Source: Akkermansia muciniphila
GTDB taxonomy: Bacteria > Verrucomicrobiota > Verrucomicrobiia > Verrucomicrobiales > V1-33
NCBI GenBank assembly: GCA_943331195.2
Contig: CALQKQ020000024.1
Span: 1-16,563 of the forward strand
Length of the DNA: 16,563 nucleotides
Direction: 5' to 3'
This document shows positions 1 to 5,998 of this stretch, one piece after another; the first letter of the stretch is position 1; each line of letters starts with the position of its first letter. Made by a program: the position numbers and the translations under genes. The notes beneath the pieces are model-generated. The model was given only the letters and a program-made list of their open reading frames with translations, had not been told where the DNA came from and made no database searches.

Positions 1-60
1 CCCGGCTCCCGCCCCGGCTCCTGCCCCGGCTCCTGCCCCGGCTCCCGCCCCGGCTTCCCC
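1..60. repeat. 12-bp tandem repeat, about 4.6 copies
   Basis: The unit is cccggctcccgc/cccggctcctgc, in register at 1, 13, 25 and 37 with a degenerate fifth copy from 49. Variation is limited to c/t at the ninth base of the unit, a third codon position in the Pro-Ala frame. Best read as a coding repeat, prone to slippage, inside the partial gene that ends at 76. It has no unique spacers, so it is not a CRISPR array. Confidence 0.85.
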
Positions 61-76
61 TCCAGCCGCCAAATAA
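2..76 (+). CDS. C-terminal tail of a Pro-Ala-rich protein (partial)
   Basis: This is an open frame entering from outside the window and ending at TAA (74-76). It encodes nine Pro-Ala dipeptides followed by SPPAAK. The DNA beneath it is a 12-bp tandem repeat whose copies differ only at synonymous positions (CCC/CCT for Pro), which suggests selection on the protein rather than on the DNA. Pro-Ala tails are common as flexible linkers or C-terminal extensions of envelope and ribosome-associated proteins, but nothing here identifies the family. The reverse strand of the repeat could encode Ala-Gly repeats, so the coding strand is inferred from the clean stop and the plus-strand gene that follows. 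Confidence 0.5.
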   Translation, partial: PAPAPAPAPAPAPAPAPASPPAAK

Positions 77-173
77 GGCCCCCAGGCCTGCGCCGCCACG
101 CCCCTCCCCTCGCAGCAAAGCTTGAGCAGCAGGTTGGTCGGCTCCCCAGCCCTCCTCCTCCTGAAGTATCCCC

Positions 174-1250
174 ATGCCCAGCCTCGCCCTCTCCGCCGCA
201 GAAGCCGCCGCCTGGCGCGATCAACTCCACGCCTCCGGCAAACGCCTCGTCTTCACCAGCGGCTGCTTCGATATCCTCCACGCCGGGCACGTCCGCTACC
301 TCCACCAGGCCCGCGCCCTCGGCGACGCCCTCGTCATCGCCCTCAACTCCGACGCCTCCGTCCGCCTCCTCAAAGGCCCCTCCCGTCCCATCAACTCCCA
401 GGACGATCGCGCCGAAGTCCTCCTCGCCCTCACCGCCGTCGACGCCGTAGTCATTTTCGACGAACCCCGCACCACCTCCCTCATCCACCTCCTCCGCCCC
501 CACCTCTTCGCCAAGGGCGGCGACTACTCCCTCGACACCTTGGACCCCGAAGAACGCCAAGCCCTCGACTCCATCCCCAGCGAAATCCACCTCCTCCCCG
601 CCCTCCCCGGACGCTCCACCACCGCCGCCCTCGCCAAGCTCGCCCTCCCCCCGCGCCTCCCCCGCCTCGGCATCCTCGGCTCCGGTGAAGGCTCCAACTT
701 CGCCACCCTCCTCGACGCCATCGCCGACGGCTCCCTCCCCGCCGAAGTCGCCCTCGTCCTCTCCGATAACCCCCAGGCCCGCATCCTGCAGCGCGCCCGC
801 GACCACGGCATCGACGCCGCCTATGTCGACCCCGGGCCCCACCCCAACCGCTTCAGCCCCGCCGCCCAACAGGCCGTCAGCGACCAATTCCAGGCCGCCA
901 ACTGCGACCTCATCGTCTGCGCCGGTTTCATGCGCCGCCTCAAAGATCCCGTCCTCCGCGACTTCGCCGGACGCATCGTCAATATTCACCCCTCCCTCCT
1001 CCCCGCCTTCCCCGGCCGCGAAGCCTGGGCCCAAGCCTTCGCCGCCGACGTCCCCGAAACCGGCTGCTCCGTCCACCTCATCGACGCCGGCATCGACACC
1101 GGCCCCATTCTCGCCCAAGCCAAAGTCCCCCGCCTCCCCAGCGATACCGTCGACGACCTGCGCCGCCGCATCCAAGCCGCCGAACACCAGCTCTTCCCCG
1201 CCGCCATCCGCGACCTCCTCGCCTCCCTGCCCCCCCGCCCCTCCACCTGA
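174..1250 (+). CDS. RfaE2-type nucleotidyltransferase fused to PurN-type formyltransferase
   Basis: A 358-residue two-domain protein. Residues 1-156 resemble the adenylyltransferase half of HldE/RfaE (activation of heptose 1-phosphate for ADP-heptose and LPS core): the GCFDILHAGH segment at 30-39 carries the nucleotide-binding HxGH, with KGGDYSL at 114-120 and GRSTT at 146-150. Residues 164-358 resemble glycinamide ribonucleotide formyltransferase (de novo purine synthesis, 10-formyl-THF donor): GSGEGSN at 169-175, AGFMRRL at 250-256, NIHPSLLP at 270-277 with catalytic Asn270 and His272, and Asp308 in the DTGP loop matching E. coli Asp144. The linker is under ten residues and both domains look intact. 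The leader has no Shine-Dalgarno site and is pyrimidine-rich. The start is chosen because it gives the full Rossmann N-terminus. Domain assignments are confident. That the two activities serve one pathway is not shown, and the nucleotidyltransferase substrate could differ from heptose phosphate. Confidence 0.88.
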   Translation: MPSLALSAAEAAAWRDQLHASGKRLVFTSGCFDILHAGHVRYLHQARALGDALVIALNSDASVRLLKGPSRPINSQDDRAEVLLALTAVDAVVIFDEPRTTSLIHLLRPHLFAKGGDYSLDTLDPEERQALDSIPSEIHLLPALPGRSTTAALAKLALPPRLPRLGILGSGEGSNFATLLDAIADGSLPAEVALVLSDNPQARILQRARDHGIDAAYVDPGPHPNRFSPAAQQAVSDQFQAANCDLIVCAGFMRRLKDPVLRDFAGRIVNIHPSLLPAFPGREAWAQAFAADVPETGCSVHLIDAGIDTGPILAQAKVPRLPSDTVDDLRRRIQAAEHQLFPAAIRDLLASLPPRPST

Positions 1251-1647
1251 TTCCCCCCCCAGCCCTCCTCTCCGCAGACCCCAAGGCCCCCCCAAGGACG
1301 CCAAAAAGCTTATAAATTCTAGAAAAGGAGCGCGCTCCCGCCATGGGAGTCTACTGTATCGTGAAATTTAACTTTTTCGGAAGTTTAAGCTACCTAAAGC
1401 ATATTTTCCTCCAGGCCTTTCCTGCTACTCAATCCTAGAAAATATCGCCTCCCGGCCCCCCCTCTGACCTCCCCGGCTACCCTCCCGAAGCCGCAGCACC
1501 AAAGTCCCCGCCCCGGCGCCACCTTGCCTGGCCAAGCTGAACGCACTCCGCCGAGGAGTCCCCTCCCCGTCCCCCGAGGGAGGAACTATCCCGCCCAAGC
1601 AAAGCCCTGCGCCAAGCCGCTCCCCCCTGCTCCCGTTCCCGGCTCGC
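1251..1647. other. Gene-free stretch with AT-richer island and hairpins
   Basis: Convergent intergenic region between the fusion gene and the HNH gene. No convincing coding frame: a minus-strand open frame at 1425-1670 is low-complexity Arg/Gly and overlaps the HNH stop. At 1303-1442 GC content falls well below the surroundings. Visible structure: a perfect 12-bp palindrome at 1327-1338, an overlapping stem 1335-1339/1345-1349, a hairpin with a TTCG loop at 1370-1385 (stem aacttt/gaagtt, one wobble), and a 5-bp stem at 1545-1549/1555-1559. None is followed by a T-run on either strand, so none is called a terminator. Confidence 0.6.
1315..1442. repeat. 12-bp direct repeats (11/12) bounding an AT-richer island
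   Basis: aattctagaaaa at 1315-1326 and aatcctagaaaa at 1431-1442 are in the same orientation, 116 bp apart. The 104 bp between them begin with a perfect palindrome (1327-1338). Such repeats could bound a small insertion or be paired protein-binding sites. Chance similarity in AT-rich DNA is also possible. Confidence 0.4.
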
Positions 1648-2244
1648 CTAACTAGCCGCGCCCGACCCATTGAGAAAGACCTCCCAGTCCTTCACCTGCA
1701 GCGTGTTTTTGATAAAAGCCGTCGCCGGCACCGCGCGGGGCGCTTCCGGGGCCCGCATCAGGCGCAACCCCGCCTCTTCTGGCGTCCGGTTCCCCTTCTT
1801 GTGATTCACCAGTTTGTGCGAAAGCACGCAATTCTCCCAAGTGGTGCGCCCCCCACGCGACCGCGGCAGCACGTGGTCAATGTTCCCCTCCCCCGCCGCC
1901 AACTGCCGACCGGTATATTGACACACCCCGCGGTCCCGCATCCACAGGCCCCGCAGCGAAAACCTCAAGCGGCGCATCGGCACCCGCCCAAACCGCGTCA
2001 GCACCAACACCGTGGGAGCCCGCACCGGACCGCGCACCGTGCGCACCGGTTGATCCGCTTCGCGCACCGGCAACAGCAGCCATTCCAGCCACGGCACGGG
2101 ACGCAAATCCCCCGTACTAATATCCAGCCCCATCGCCGCCCCCGTCGCCATCAGGCCAAAGGCTTCCGCCGGCGTCTTGACATCAATCGCCTGCCAATGA
2201 CGGTTCAGCACGAGGACAGAGGGGCGTTCGAGTACGGAAGACAT
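1648..2244 (-). CDS. HNH endonuclease family protein
   Basis: A 198-residue protein of the stand-alone HNH family widespread in bacteria. The N-terminal segment (LVLNRHWQAIDV, 11-22) is the conserved lead-in of this family. The HNH core spans about 108-155: CQYTG at 108-112, NIDHVLPRSRGG at 121-132 supplying the metal-binding Asp123/His124 pair, Asn138 in WENCVL, and His147 in VNHKKGN. The length is normal for the family. In vivo targets are unknown; neighbouring genes do not suggest restriction, homing or phage packaging. The gene has its own likely promoter at 2333-2361 and a leader of about 80 nt containing a hairpin. There is no Shine-Dalgarno site before the ATG. Confidence 0.88.
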   Translation of the reverse strand: MSSVLERPSVLVLNRHWQAIDVKTPAEAFGLMATGAAMGLDISTGDLRPVPWLEWLLLPVREADQPVRTVRGPVRAPTVLVLTRFGRVPMRRLRFSLRGLWMRDRGVCQYTGRQLAAGEGNIDHVLPRSRGGRTTWENCVLSHKLVNHKKGNRTPEEAGLRLMRAPEAPRAVPATAFIKNTLQVKDWEVFLNGSGAAS

Positions 2245-2250
2245 AGAGGC

Positions 2251-2276
2251 GCGTGGCTGGTCTAAACCAGTCGCGT
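2251..2276 (+). other. Inverted repeat in the HNH gene leader
   Basis: Perfect core ctggt (2257-2261), loop ctaa, accag (2266-2270). In plus-strand RNA the stem extends to 11 pairs (2251-2261/2266-2276) with three G-U wobbles. In minus-strand RNA those wobbles become A-C mismatches, so the structure fits a plus-strand transcript better than the HNH mRNA leader. It could equally be a dyad operator. Confidence 0.4.
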
Positions 2277-2332
2277 CATCCGCGCATCACATCGCTCCTC
2301 GCGGATAAACACCGACGGCTTGAGATCCCCCA

Positions 2333-2361
2333 CTTATCCCGCAGCCTCCCCATCTTGCCAA
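2333..2361 (-). promoter_or_regulatory. Predicted sigma-70-type promoter for the HNH gene
   Basis: On the minus strand, TTGGCA (2361-2356; 5/6 to TTGACA), a 17-nt spacer, then GATAAG (2338-2333; 4/6 to TATAAT). The implied transcription start is near 2326, giving a leader of about 80 nt before the ATG at 2244. Prediction by eye only. Confidence 0.45.
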
Positions 2362-2413
2362 ACGAAATTCTTGACAGCCTCGACAAGCGTCTCGCCCCCC
2401 GCCACCGCCGCCC

Positions 2414-3373
2414 TCAGTCCCGCGTCGCGAAAAAAACCTCGCCGTCGCCATTGAAAAAATGAATCAAGTTCTGCGTCGCCCGCAGCGCCTGGCGCGGGAC
2501 GCTCTCGTAGGTGCGACTCCCAATGTGCGGGGTGATCATGACCTTGGGATGATGCAGCAGCGGGTGGTCTGGCGCCGGCGGCTCGTGCTCCATCACATCG
2601 GCGGCATAGCCCCCCAGTTGTCCGCTCTCCAGCGCCGCCAGCAACGCCGCCGCGTCCACCAATTCTGCCCGAGACGTATTGAGCAGCAAGGCCCCCCGCG
2701 GCAACAAAGCCAGCCGCTCCGCATTCATCAGATGCCGACTCGCCGCACTCAGCATGGTGTGCAAACTCAAAATGTCCACCCCGGCCAAGAGGCTTTCCAA
2801 GCTCTCGTGCCGCACCACCTGCTGCTCCTCACAAAACGCCTCCGGCCAATAATTACCGAAAGCATGCACTTCCATCTCAAAGCCGCGACACCGCCGAATC
2901 ATCTCCTGCCCAATCCGCCCCAAGCCCACCACCCCAATCCGCTTCCGCCACAACTCGTTGCCCGTGATCCGCTTCCACTCCCCCGCGCGCGTCGCATTGA
3001 CCGATTCCACCAGATTCCTGGAAAAGGCCAGCATCAGGCAAAACGTGTGCTCCGCCACCGTCGTGTGGTTCACCCCCGGCGTGAACAGCAGCGGAATCCC
3101 AAACGCCTCGCAGGCCTTGATATCGATCTTGTCTAGCCCAATCCCATATTTGCTAATCACCTTGAGCCGCGGCTGGCTCTTCGCGATCACCTCCCGCGTA
3201 ATCTCGTCGTCGCCACAAAGAAAGCCGTCGAACTCCCCCGCCAATTCCAGCAGGCGGGCTTCCCGCAGCGGCCCCCGCTCCCGCACAATCTCATAGCCCT
3301 GAGCCTCCAGCAAAGCGTGGTGGTCTCCAGGAGTATCCTGATAGCTCGTGGTCGTCAGAAGAATGCGTTTCAT
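2414..3373 (-). CDS. D-isomer-specific 2-hydroxyacid dehydrogenase (phosphoglycerate dehydrogenase-like)
   Basis: A 319-residue NAD-dependent dehydrogenase of the D-2-hydroxyacid family, consistent with a cytoplasmic enzyme oxidising 3-phosphoglycerate or a related 2-hydroxyacid. The nucleotide-binding motif VVGLGRIG lies at 148-155. The catalytic triad is Arg235 (in NTSRAELVD), Glu264 (in DVMEHEPP) and His283 (in ITPHIGS). SKYGIGLDKID (74-84) and TTVAEHTF (104-111) are typical substrate-domain segments. The length fits the short form without a C-terminal ACT domain, so serine feedback through ACT is not expected. Substrate cannot be fixed from sequence: serine synthesis, glyoxylate/hydroxypyruvate reduction or sugar-acid metabolism are all possible. 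There is no Shine-Dalgarno site. A candidate promoter lies between this gene and hscB, so it may be transcribed separately. Confidence 0.9.
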   Translation of the reverse strand: MKRILLTTTSYQDTPGDHHALLEAQGYEIVRERGPLREARLLELAGEFDGFLCGDDEITREVIAKSQPRLKVISKYGIGLDKIDIKACEAFGIPLLFTPGVNHTTVAEHTFCLMLAFSRNLVESVNATRAGEWKRITGNELWRKRIGVVGLGRIGQEMIRRCRGFEMEVHAFGNYWPEAFCEEQQVVRHESLESLLAGVDILSLHTMLSAASRHLMNAERLALLPRGALLLNTSRAELVDAAALLAALESGQLGGYAADVMEHEPPAPDHPLLHHPKVMITPHIGSRTYESVPRQALRATQNLIHFFNGDGEVFFATRD

Positions 3374-3406
3374 AAAATAAGCAGCGTCGCGCGTGGTCGC
3401 TCCCCT

Positions 3407-3435
3407 TTCCTAAAAGCGCGCCGCTCCCATCGCAA
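3407..3435 (-). promoter_or_regulatory. Possible promoter of the 2-hydroxyacid dehydrogenase gene
   Basis: On the minus strand, TTGCGA (3435-3430; 4/6), a 17-nt spacer, then TAGGAA (3412-3407; 3/6). It sits in the short gap before the ATG at 3373 and would give a leader of about 27 nt. The -10 match is weak. Confidence 0.3.
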
Positions 3436-3441
3436 GCGCCC

Positions 3442-4038
3442 TCAGCTGGCCGCAAACACCGCCCCCCAAGCCGCCTCCACCTGCGCCTGCCACTTTTCTA
3501 AAAAAGCCGCCCGCTGCCCCAAGGGCCCCAGCACCGCCCCCTGCGCCACCCCGCGCGCCCGCGCCGCATCCGCCGCCACCAAGGCCTCCTCCAACGCCTC
3601 CCGCGCCGCTCGCAGCGCCCCCCCAGCCGCCTCCAAGCCCTCCTGCACCCGCATCTCGCGCCCCGCCAAACCCGCCCGCGCCAAAAAAGTGCTCGCCGCT
3701 TGGCGCCGCCGCACCCACTCCCCCGCCGCTCCCACCGCCGCTCCCACCTTCGTAAACAACCCCACCAGCGCCTCATCCATCACCGCCGCCCGCGCCACCA
3801 CCACCTCCGGACTTTCCAAGGCCACCAAATGGCGCAACCGCGACGCCACCGGCACCAAGCGCCGCGCCGCCTCATTGAGCTCCTGAAACCGCCGCGTCCG
3901 CGCCGCCCGATCCCCCTCATCCCCTGCCGCATCCGGATGGCACGCCGCCGCCGCTTGCTGAAACGCCAATCGCACCTCGTCCGCCGTCAACGCCGCGCGG
4001 CGGGGCAGTCCCAGCAAAGCAAAAGCATCGGTCTCCAT
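3442..4038 (-). CDS. hscB: J-domain co-chaperone, HscB-like (Fe-S cluster assembly)
   Basis: A 198-residue protein with an N-terminal J-domain (about 1-70) carrying the HPD motif at 34-36, which stimulates Hsp70 ATPase, followed by an Ala/Arg/Glu-rich helical region (about 85-198) in the position of the HscB C-terminal client-binding bundle. HscB works with HscA and IscU to move nascent Fe-S clusters. The length is near that of HscB (about 170-200). The gene lies 83 bp downstream of an A-type Fe-S carrier on the same strand, which supports the HscB reading over a generic DnaJ-like protein. IscU, IscS and HscA are not in the window. The C-terminal half is low in diagnostic motifs. Third positions are strongly G-biased, matching the C-rich plus strand. 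Confidence 0.7.
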   Translation of the reverse strand: METDAFALLGLPRRAALTADEVRLAFQQAAAACHPDAAGDEGDRAARTRRFQELNEAARRLVPVASRLRHLVALESPEVVVARAAVMDEALVGLFTKVGAAVGAAGEWVRRRQAASTFLARAGLAGREMRVQEGLEAAGGALRAAREALEEALVAADAARARGVAQGAVLGPLGQRAAFLEKWQAQVEAAWGAVFAAS

Positions 4039-4050
4039 AAGAAGTAACAG

Positions 4051-4090
4051 CGGGCCACAACGGGCTAAAACGAGCTAAAACGAGCTAAAA
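4051..4090. repeat. 10-bp tandem repeat upstream of hscB
   Basis: Four units in register: cgggccacaa, cgggctaaaa, cgagctaaaa, cgagctaaaa. The last two are identical and the first is degenerate. The 10-bp period is about one helical turn, so the A-tracts face the same side of the DNA. On the sense strand of the adjacent genes it reads as repeated TTTTAGCTCG just 5' of the hscB start, between iscA and hscB. Confidence 0.85.
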
Positions 4091-4121
4091 CATCCAGCAA
4101 AACGCCAAACCAGCGCGCCCC

Positions 4122-4508
4122 TTAGGCCGCAAAACTCTCCCCACAAGAACAAGTCACCAGCGCATTCGGGTTAGAAACCTTAAACCCGCCCTGCTGCAAA
4201 TCCTCGCTAAAATCCAATTCCGACCCACTCACAAACAGCGCGCTCTTCGGATCAATCACCACCCGCACCCCCCCGCTCTCCACCATAATATCCCGCTCCG
4301 CCGGCCCATCCACCAAGTCCATCTTATATTGCAGCCCAGAACAGCCGCCCCCCACCACCGCCACCCGCAAGGCCCCATGCTCCGCCCGACCCTGCTTGCG
4401 CAACAAACTGCCCAAGCGCGCACTGGCACCAGGCAACACCTTAATGAGGCGCTCGTTGCCAATCTTAAAAGTCACCGGCCGCGCCGGGGAGGAGGAGGGA
4501 ACATGCAT
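4122..4508 (-). CDS. A-type iron-sulfur carrier (HesB/IscA/ErpA family)
   Basis: A 128-residue protein that carries or delivers Fe-S clusters to target enzymes. The three family cysteines are present: Cys56 in GGGCSGLQY and Cys120/Cys122 in TCSCGESF. The stretch 81-100 and GGFKVSNPNA (107-116) are typical of the fold. It is first in a probable two-gene unit with the HscB-like gene. The annotated ATG gives a short Ser/Pro-rich N-terminus that homologs usually lack. A GTG at codon 12 (position 4475) would begin directly at the conserved fold and leave room for a leader from the promoter at 4518-4545, so it is a serious alternative start. IscA, SufA and ErpA cannot be told apart here. Confidence 0.92.
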   Translation of the reverse strand: MHVPSSSPARPVTFKIGNERLIKVLPGASARLGSLLRKQGRAEHGALRVAVVGGGCSGLQYKMDLVDGPAERDIMVESGGVRVVIDPKSALFVSGSELDFSEDLQQGGFKVSNPNALVTCSCGESFAA

Positions 4509-4517
4509 CGTGCCACC

Positions 4518-4545
4518 ACCATATGGCGGGTCCTTCCCCCGTCAA
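4518..4545 (-). promoter_or_regulatory. Predicted promoter of the iscA-hscB unit
   Basis: On the minus strand, TTGACG (4545-4540; 5/6), a 16-nt spacer, TATGGT (4523-4518; 4/6). The -10 ends only 9 nt before the ATG at 4508, so the transcript would be nearly leaderless from that ATG, or have a leader of roughly 35 nt if translation starts at the GTG of codon 12. Confidence 0.4.
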
Positions 4546-4593
4546 CCCGCCGGACAACCCCCACCCGTAGCGCCGTCCTATGAAAACAATAAG

Positions 4594-4621
4594 TTGCCGG
4601 ATTCCCGGTTTTGGGTATCAT
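4594..4621 (+). promoter_or_regulatory. Predicted promoter of the coiled-coil gene
   Basis: TTGCCG (4594-4599; 4/6), 16-nt spacer, TATCAT (4616-4621; 5/6). The implied start near 4628 gives a leader of about 66 nt to the ATG at 4694. This is the best promoter match in the window. It argues against the more upstream in-frame ATG at 4580, which would lie before the promoter. Confidence 0.55.
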
Positions 4622-4693
4622 CGCCGAGAAACCCGCCCCTCGGCCCCCACTTCCGCTCTCTCCTTCCGCTCTTTCCTTCCCCTTCTCCCCGCC

Positions 4694-5902
4694 ATGAACC
4701 AGCCTTCCGCCACCCCCTCCAACCGCAAGGGCCGCCTCCTCCTCGGTGCCCTCGGCCTCACCCTGACCTTTGGCGGCATCAGCTCCAAAATCAATAACGA
4801 CCTCACCCTCGAAAACAACTCCCTCGACCGGGAAGTAAAACACCAAGAACATACCATCGCTGAAAAAACCAGCGAAGTCTCCAAACTCAGCGGCCAACGC
4901 GACAACCTCACCGCCGAAAAAACCCAGCTCTCCCACCAAGTCCTCTCCCTCGGCACCGAACTCGCCGAACGAAAACTCAAAGTCGCCGACCTCGACCAAA
5001 AACTCCTCGCCACCAACGCCTCCCTCGAAAAAACCCGCAGCGAACTCGATGCCTCCAGCGGCCGCGAAAAAGACCTCACCGGTAAACTCGAACTCGCCGC
5101 CCGCCGCGAATCCACCCTCCGCGCCGACCTCACCGCCGGCGTCGAACGCGAAGGCGGTCTCAAAAATACCATCGCCAGCTTAGAGCGCGCCCGCACCGAC
5201 CTCAATAGCGCCCTCGAAATGCGCGGTGCCGAACTCGCCGAAGCCCGCAAACGCGAGGATTCCATCAAAACCGATCTCAACGCCCGCCTCGGCGAACTCA
5301 AACTCGGCCAAGCCCGCGAAACCATGCTCAAAGGCGAAGTCCTCGCCGGCATCCAACGCGAACAATCCGCCAAATCCTCCCTCGGCGCCCTCGAAAAAGA
5401 AAAAGCCGACATGGCCGCCGCCATGAAATCCAAAGCCGACGAAATCGCCAAACTCGACAAAGGCCTCGGCGACCTCAACAAGGCCTTCGCCGACGCCCAA
5501 TCCACCAAAGACGCCCTCCTCAAAACCAACGAAACCCTCGGCAAAGAAAAGCTCGAACTGATGGGCGCTCGCGACATCCTCCAAAAGCAAATCTCCGAAT
5601 TAAGCGAAAAAATCAAAGCCCTCAGCGACCAAAATAAAGGCCAACAAAGCACCCTCCAGAGCCTCCAAAAAGAAAAAGATATCGTCGCCGATCAGTTCAA
5701 AATCGTCAAATCCGAAGTCGAAGCCATCGCCCGCCAGCGCGATAGCATCAAAGGCGAACGCGACCAATTCCAAGGCGCCTGCAACGAACTCATGGGCAAG
5801 CTCCAGCAGCTCACCGAAAAAATGAAGGGCCTCGAAAAAGACTTCACCTCCCTCGACTCCCTCCGCTCCGAAGCCTCCAGCCTGATCAACGCCCGCCCCT
5901 GA
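4694..5902 (+). CDS. Membrane-anchored long coiled-coil protein
   Basis: A 402-residue protein from the ATG at 4694, chosen because it follows the promoter and begins just before the hydrophobic segment; an in-frame ATG at 4580 would add 38 residues that look untranslated. Residues 14-30 form one hydrophobic segment after a basic RKGR, so a signal anchor or uncleaved signal. Residues about 35-395 are nearly continuous coiled coil, rich in Lys/Glu/Leu/Ala with almost no Pro and one Cys (363). Residues from about 138 and from about 208 align with each other at an offset of 70 (ten heptads), and Arg-Glu pairs at 124, 138, 152, 187, 208 and 222 are all spaced by multiples of seven. No enzymatic domain is visible. 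It could be an envelope spacer, a scaffold or a cell-shape factor. I do not recognise a named family. Confidence 0.85.
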   Translation: MNQPSATPSNRKGRLLLGALGLTLTFGGISSKINNDLTLENNSLDREVKHQEHTIAEKTSEVSKLSGQRDNLTAEKTQLSHQVLSLGTELAERKLKVADLDQKLLATNASLEKTRSELDASSGREKDLTGKLELAARRESTLRADLTAGVEREGGLKNTIASLERARTDLNSALEMRGAELAEARKREDSIKTDLNARLGELKLGQARETMLKGEVLAGIQREQSAKSSLGALEKEKADMAAAMKSKADEIAKLDKGLGDLNKAFADAQSTKDALLKTNETLGKEKLELMGARDILQKQISELSEKIKALSDQNKGQQSTLQSLQKEKDIVADQFKIVKSEVEAIARQRDSIKGERDQFQGACNELMGKLQQLTEKMKGLEKDFTSLDSLRSEASSLINARP

Positions 5903-5903
5903 C

Positions 5904-5916
5904 GCCCCGGCGGGGC
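5904..5916. other. GC hairpin just after the coiled-coil gene
   Basis: gcccc (5904-5908), loop ggc, ggggc (5912-5916), immediately after the stop codon and in a convergent gap. There is no T-run on either strand, so it is at most a non-canonical 3'-end structure. Confidence 0.3.
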
Positions 5917-5998
5917 CGCCCCAAGCCCCCAAGCCTGCCACCGCGCGCGCGACCAGGCTCCGCAGATCCCCCTGCCCTCACCGCCGCTCCGCCGAAAT

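Noticed and set aside
1..60. Tandem repeat as a possible CRISPR or regulatory repeat
   Set aside because: 12-bp units without spacers; they encode Pro-Ala in a frame with a clean stop and vary only synonymously.
684..1250. C-terminal half of the fusion as an ArnA-like UDP-sugar formyltransferase
   Set aside because: The catalytic region reads NIHPSLLPAFPG and the Asp lies in DTGP, as in PurN; ArnA-type proteins have a different loop after the His.
1327..1349. Palindromes as an intrinsic terminator of the fusion gene
   Set aside because: No T-run follows on the plus strand, and the stems overlap and compete.
1425..1670. Small minus-strand open frame in the gap after the fusion gene
   Set aside because: Low-complexity Gly/Arg, overlaps the HNH stop codon, no start signal.
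4618..5652. Minus-strand open frame of 344 codons across the coiled-coil gene
   Set aside because: Ser/Arg-rich shadow of the plus-strand coiled coil, no recognisable motif; it also crosses the coiled-coil promoter region.
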